From assembly GCA_900550375.1 (NCBI GenBank), contig URRP01000038.1, positions 1 to 23,960 on the forward strand: DNA of 23,960 nucleotides, written 5' to 3'. Positions 22,648 through 23,960 of this stretch are shown here, in pieces (position 1 is the stretch's first letter; each line of letters opens with the position of its first letter). Under the pieces are notes generated by a model. It was not told the origin of the DNA and searched no databases. It was given only the letters and a program-made list of their open reading frames with translations. This stretch comes from an uncultured Alistipes sp. Lineage in GTDB: Bacteria > Bacteroidota > Bacteroidia > Bacteroidales > Rikenellaceae. The position numbers were made by a program, and so were the translations under genes.

Positions 22648-23960
22648 TTATTGTTCGGTTTTCGGTTCGAGCGCCAACCGGAGCACCTCTTCGTTGGTGC
22701 GGACGTAATGGAACGTCAACCCTTTGATGTACTCGGGTTTGATCTCCTCGATGTCCTTGCGGTTCTCCTCCGATAGCAGCAGCGTGGTGATGCCGGCGCG
22801 CTTGGCGGCCAGAATCTTCTCCTTGATGCCGCCTACGGGGGTGACGCGGCCGCGCAGCGTCGTTTCGCCCGTCATTGCGATGCGATCCTTCACCTTGCGT
22901 CCCGTGTAGGTCGAGACGATCGAGGTGACCATCGTGATGCCGGCCGACGGTCCGTCCTTCGGAATGGCACCCTCGGGCACGTGGATGTTGAGGTCGTATT
23001 TCTCGAACTTTTCGGGATCGATGTCCAGCTCCATGCAGTGTGCCTTGACCCACTCGAAAGCGATGGTCGCCGACTCCTTCATCACGTCACCCAGATTACC
23101 GGTGAGGCTCAGACGTCCCTTGCCGGGCGTGAGCACCGATTCGATGTAGAGGATATCGCCGCCCACTTCGGTCCACGCCAGTCCCGTCACCACGCCGACG
23201 ATGCCGCTCACCTCGTACTCCTCGTTGAGGAATTTGGGTTTGCCGAGAATCTGCTCGACCTCCGTCGCGCTGATCTCGGGGGCGAACGCCTCCTCCGAAG
23301 CGATCTGCTTGGCCCGCGCCCGCGCCAGTTTGGCGATATGCTTGTCGAGTGACCGCACGCCCGATTCGCGGGTGTAGCCGGCGATGATCTGCTCGATGAC
23401 CTGCGGCGTGAGGATCAGCTCCGGTTCCTTGATGCCGTGCGCTTCGCGCTGTTTGGGCAGCAGGTGGTGCAGGGCGATCTGGATCTTGTCCTCGAGGATG
23501 TACCCCGGGATGTTGATCATCTCCATGCGGTCGCGCAGCGCCGGATTGATATTGGCGACGTTGTTGGCCGTGGCGATGAAGAGCACCTTCGAGAGGTCGT
23601 ACTCCGTATCGAGGTAGTTGTCGTGGAACGTGGTGTTCTGTTCGGGGTCGAGCACCTCGAGCAATGCGCTCGACGGGTCGCCGTGATTCGACACGCTGAT
23701 CTTGTCCACCTCGTCGAGGATGATGACCGGATTCGACGATCCGCACCGTTTGATGGTCTGGACGATCCGGCCCGGCATCGCTCCGATGTAGGTACGGCGG
23801 TGTCCGCGGATCTCCGCTTCGTCGTGCAGACCGCCCAGCGCGATGCGGCCGAACTTGCGGCCCAATGCCGCGGCGACCGACTTGCCCAGCGAGGTCTTAC
23901 CCACTCCCGGAGGGCCGTAGAGGCAGAGGATCGGCGATTTGAGGTCGCCCTTGAGCTTGA
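22648..23960 (-). CDS. lon: ATP-dependent Lon protease, C-terminal ~437 residues (runs off window)
   Basis: A cytosolic AAA+ protease that degrades misfolded and regulatory proteins. The visible part begins just before the Walker A motif (GPPGVGKTS, near 23915-23890) and includes Walker B (VIILDEVDK) and the sensor region FIATANNVANI. It also has the arginine-rich NPALRDRMEMI block, the small AAA lid, and the full proteolytic domain with the catalytic Ser in PKDGPSAGITM and Lys in GGIKEKILAAKRAG. The frame is open to the window edge with no break. An internal ATG at 23904 cuts the Walker A motif and is not a start. The N-terminal LON domain lies outside the window. The C-terminal end (EPKTEQ) is normal. 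Confidence 0.97.
   Translation of the reverse strand, partial: KLKGDLKSPILCLYGPPGVGKTSLGKSVAAALGRKFGRIALGGLHDEAEIRGHRRTYIGAMPGRIVQTIKRCGSSNPVIILDEVDKISVSNHGDPSSALLEVLDPEQNTTFHDNYLDTEYDLSKVLFIATANNVANINPALRDRMEMINIPGYILEDKIQIALHHLLPKQREAHGIKEPELILTPQVIEQIIAGYTRESGVRSLDKHIAKLARARAKQIASEEAFAPEISATEVEQILGKPKFLNEEYEVSGIVGVVTGLAWTEVGGDILYIESVLTPGKGRLSLTGNLGDVMKESATIAFEWVKAHCMELDIDPEKFEKYDLNIHVPEGAIPKDGPSAGITMVTSIVSTYTGRKVKDRIAMTGETTLRGRVTPVGGIKEKILAAKRAGITTLLLSEENRKDIEEIKPEYIKGLTFHYVRTNEEVLRLALEPKTEQ

Noticed and set aside
22985..23960. Internal ATG of lon at 23904 as a true start of a short Lon form
   Set aside because: It falls within the Walker A motif, and the conserved sequence continues upstream to the window edge.

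Overview
The window looks like chromosomal DNA from a high-GC member of the Bacteroidales, most like Alistipes/Rikenellaceae. The evidence is Bacteroidetes-type promoters (TAnnTTTG at -7, sometimes with TTTG about 20 nt upstream), a BACON-domain lipoprotein with an acidic stretch after the lipid cysteine, a DUF1573 protein, Bacteroidales-style TamB and TonB-family proteins, and GC-rich codon third positions. The genus is inferred from general knowledge; no search was run. Nearly everything is housekeeping or cell-envelope metabolism. I see no prophage, CRISPR array, insertion sequence with a transposase, secretion island or toxin-antitoxin pair.

Layout. 1-2852: minus-strand genes for an exported protein (5' end only), PRPP synthetase (prs), the ribosome-assembly GTPase EngB and a small MazG/PRA-PH-like pyrophosphohydrolase. 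A ~450-bp gap in this part is full of degenerate intergenic repeats. 2853-6885: plus-strand glmS, a BACON lipoprotein and an unrecognised 104-aa protein behind a long leader. 6969-9527: minus-strand nitronate-monooxygenase-like flavoprotein and tsaD. 9598-17841: a compact plus-strand run, tamB-exbB-exbD-tonB-like-DUF1573-mtaD-like, ending at a bidirectional terminator. 17899-19709: minus-strand fbaB-gpmA (glycolysis/gluconeogenesis). 19954-22575: minus-strand kdsB-kdsA-kdsD (KDO synthesis for LPS), with a small AT-rich inverted-repeat element between kdsB and kdsA. 22648-23960: the 3' part of lon.

How the genes work together. Three themes recur. The first is the outer membrane: GlmS supplies glucosamine-6-P, KdsD/KdsA/KdsB make CMP-KDO, TamB handles outer-membrane assembly or lipid transport, and ExbB-ExbD-TonB transmit proton-motive force. 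The second is central carbon and nucleotide supply: FbaB, GpmA, Prs and the MtaD-like deaminase. The third is translation and quality control: EngB, TsaD and Lon. The observations most worth a second look are an apparently leaderless engB promoter, the inverted-repeat element that supplies the end of kdsB, the joining of tamB to a complete ExbBD-TonB set, and a cysteine cluster in the flavoprotein. I found no clearly new biological system.
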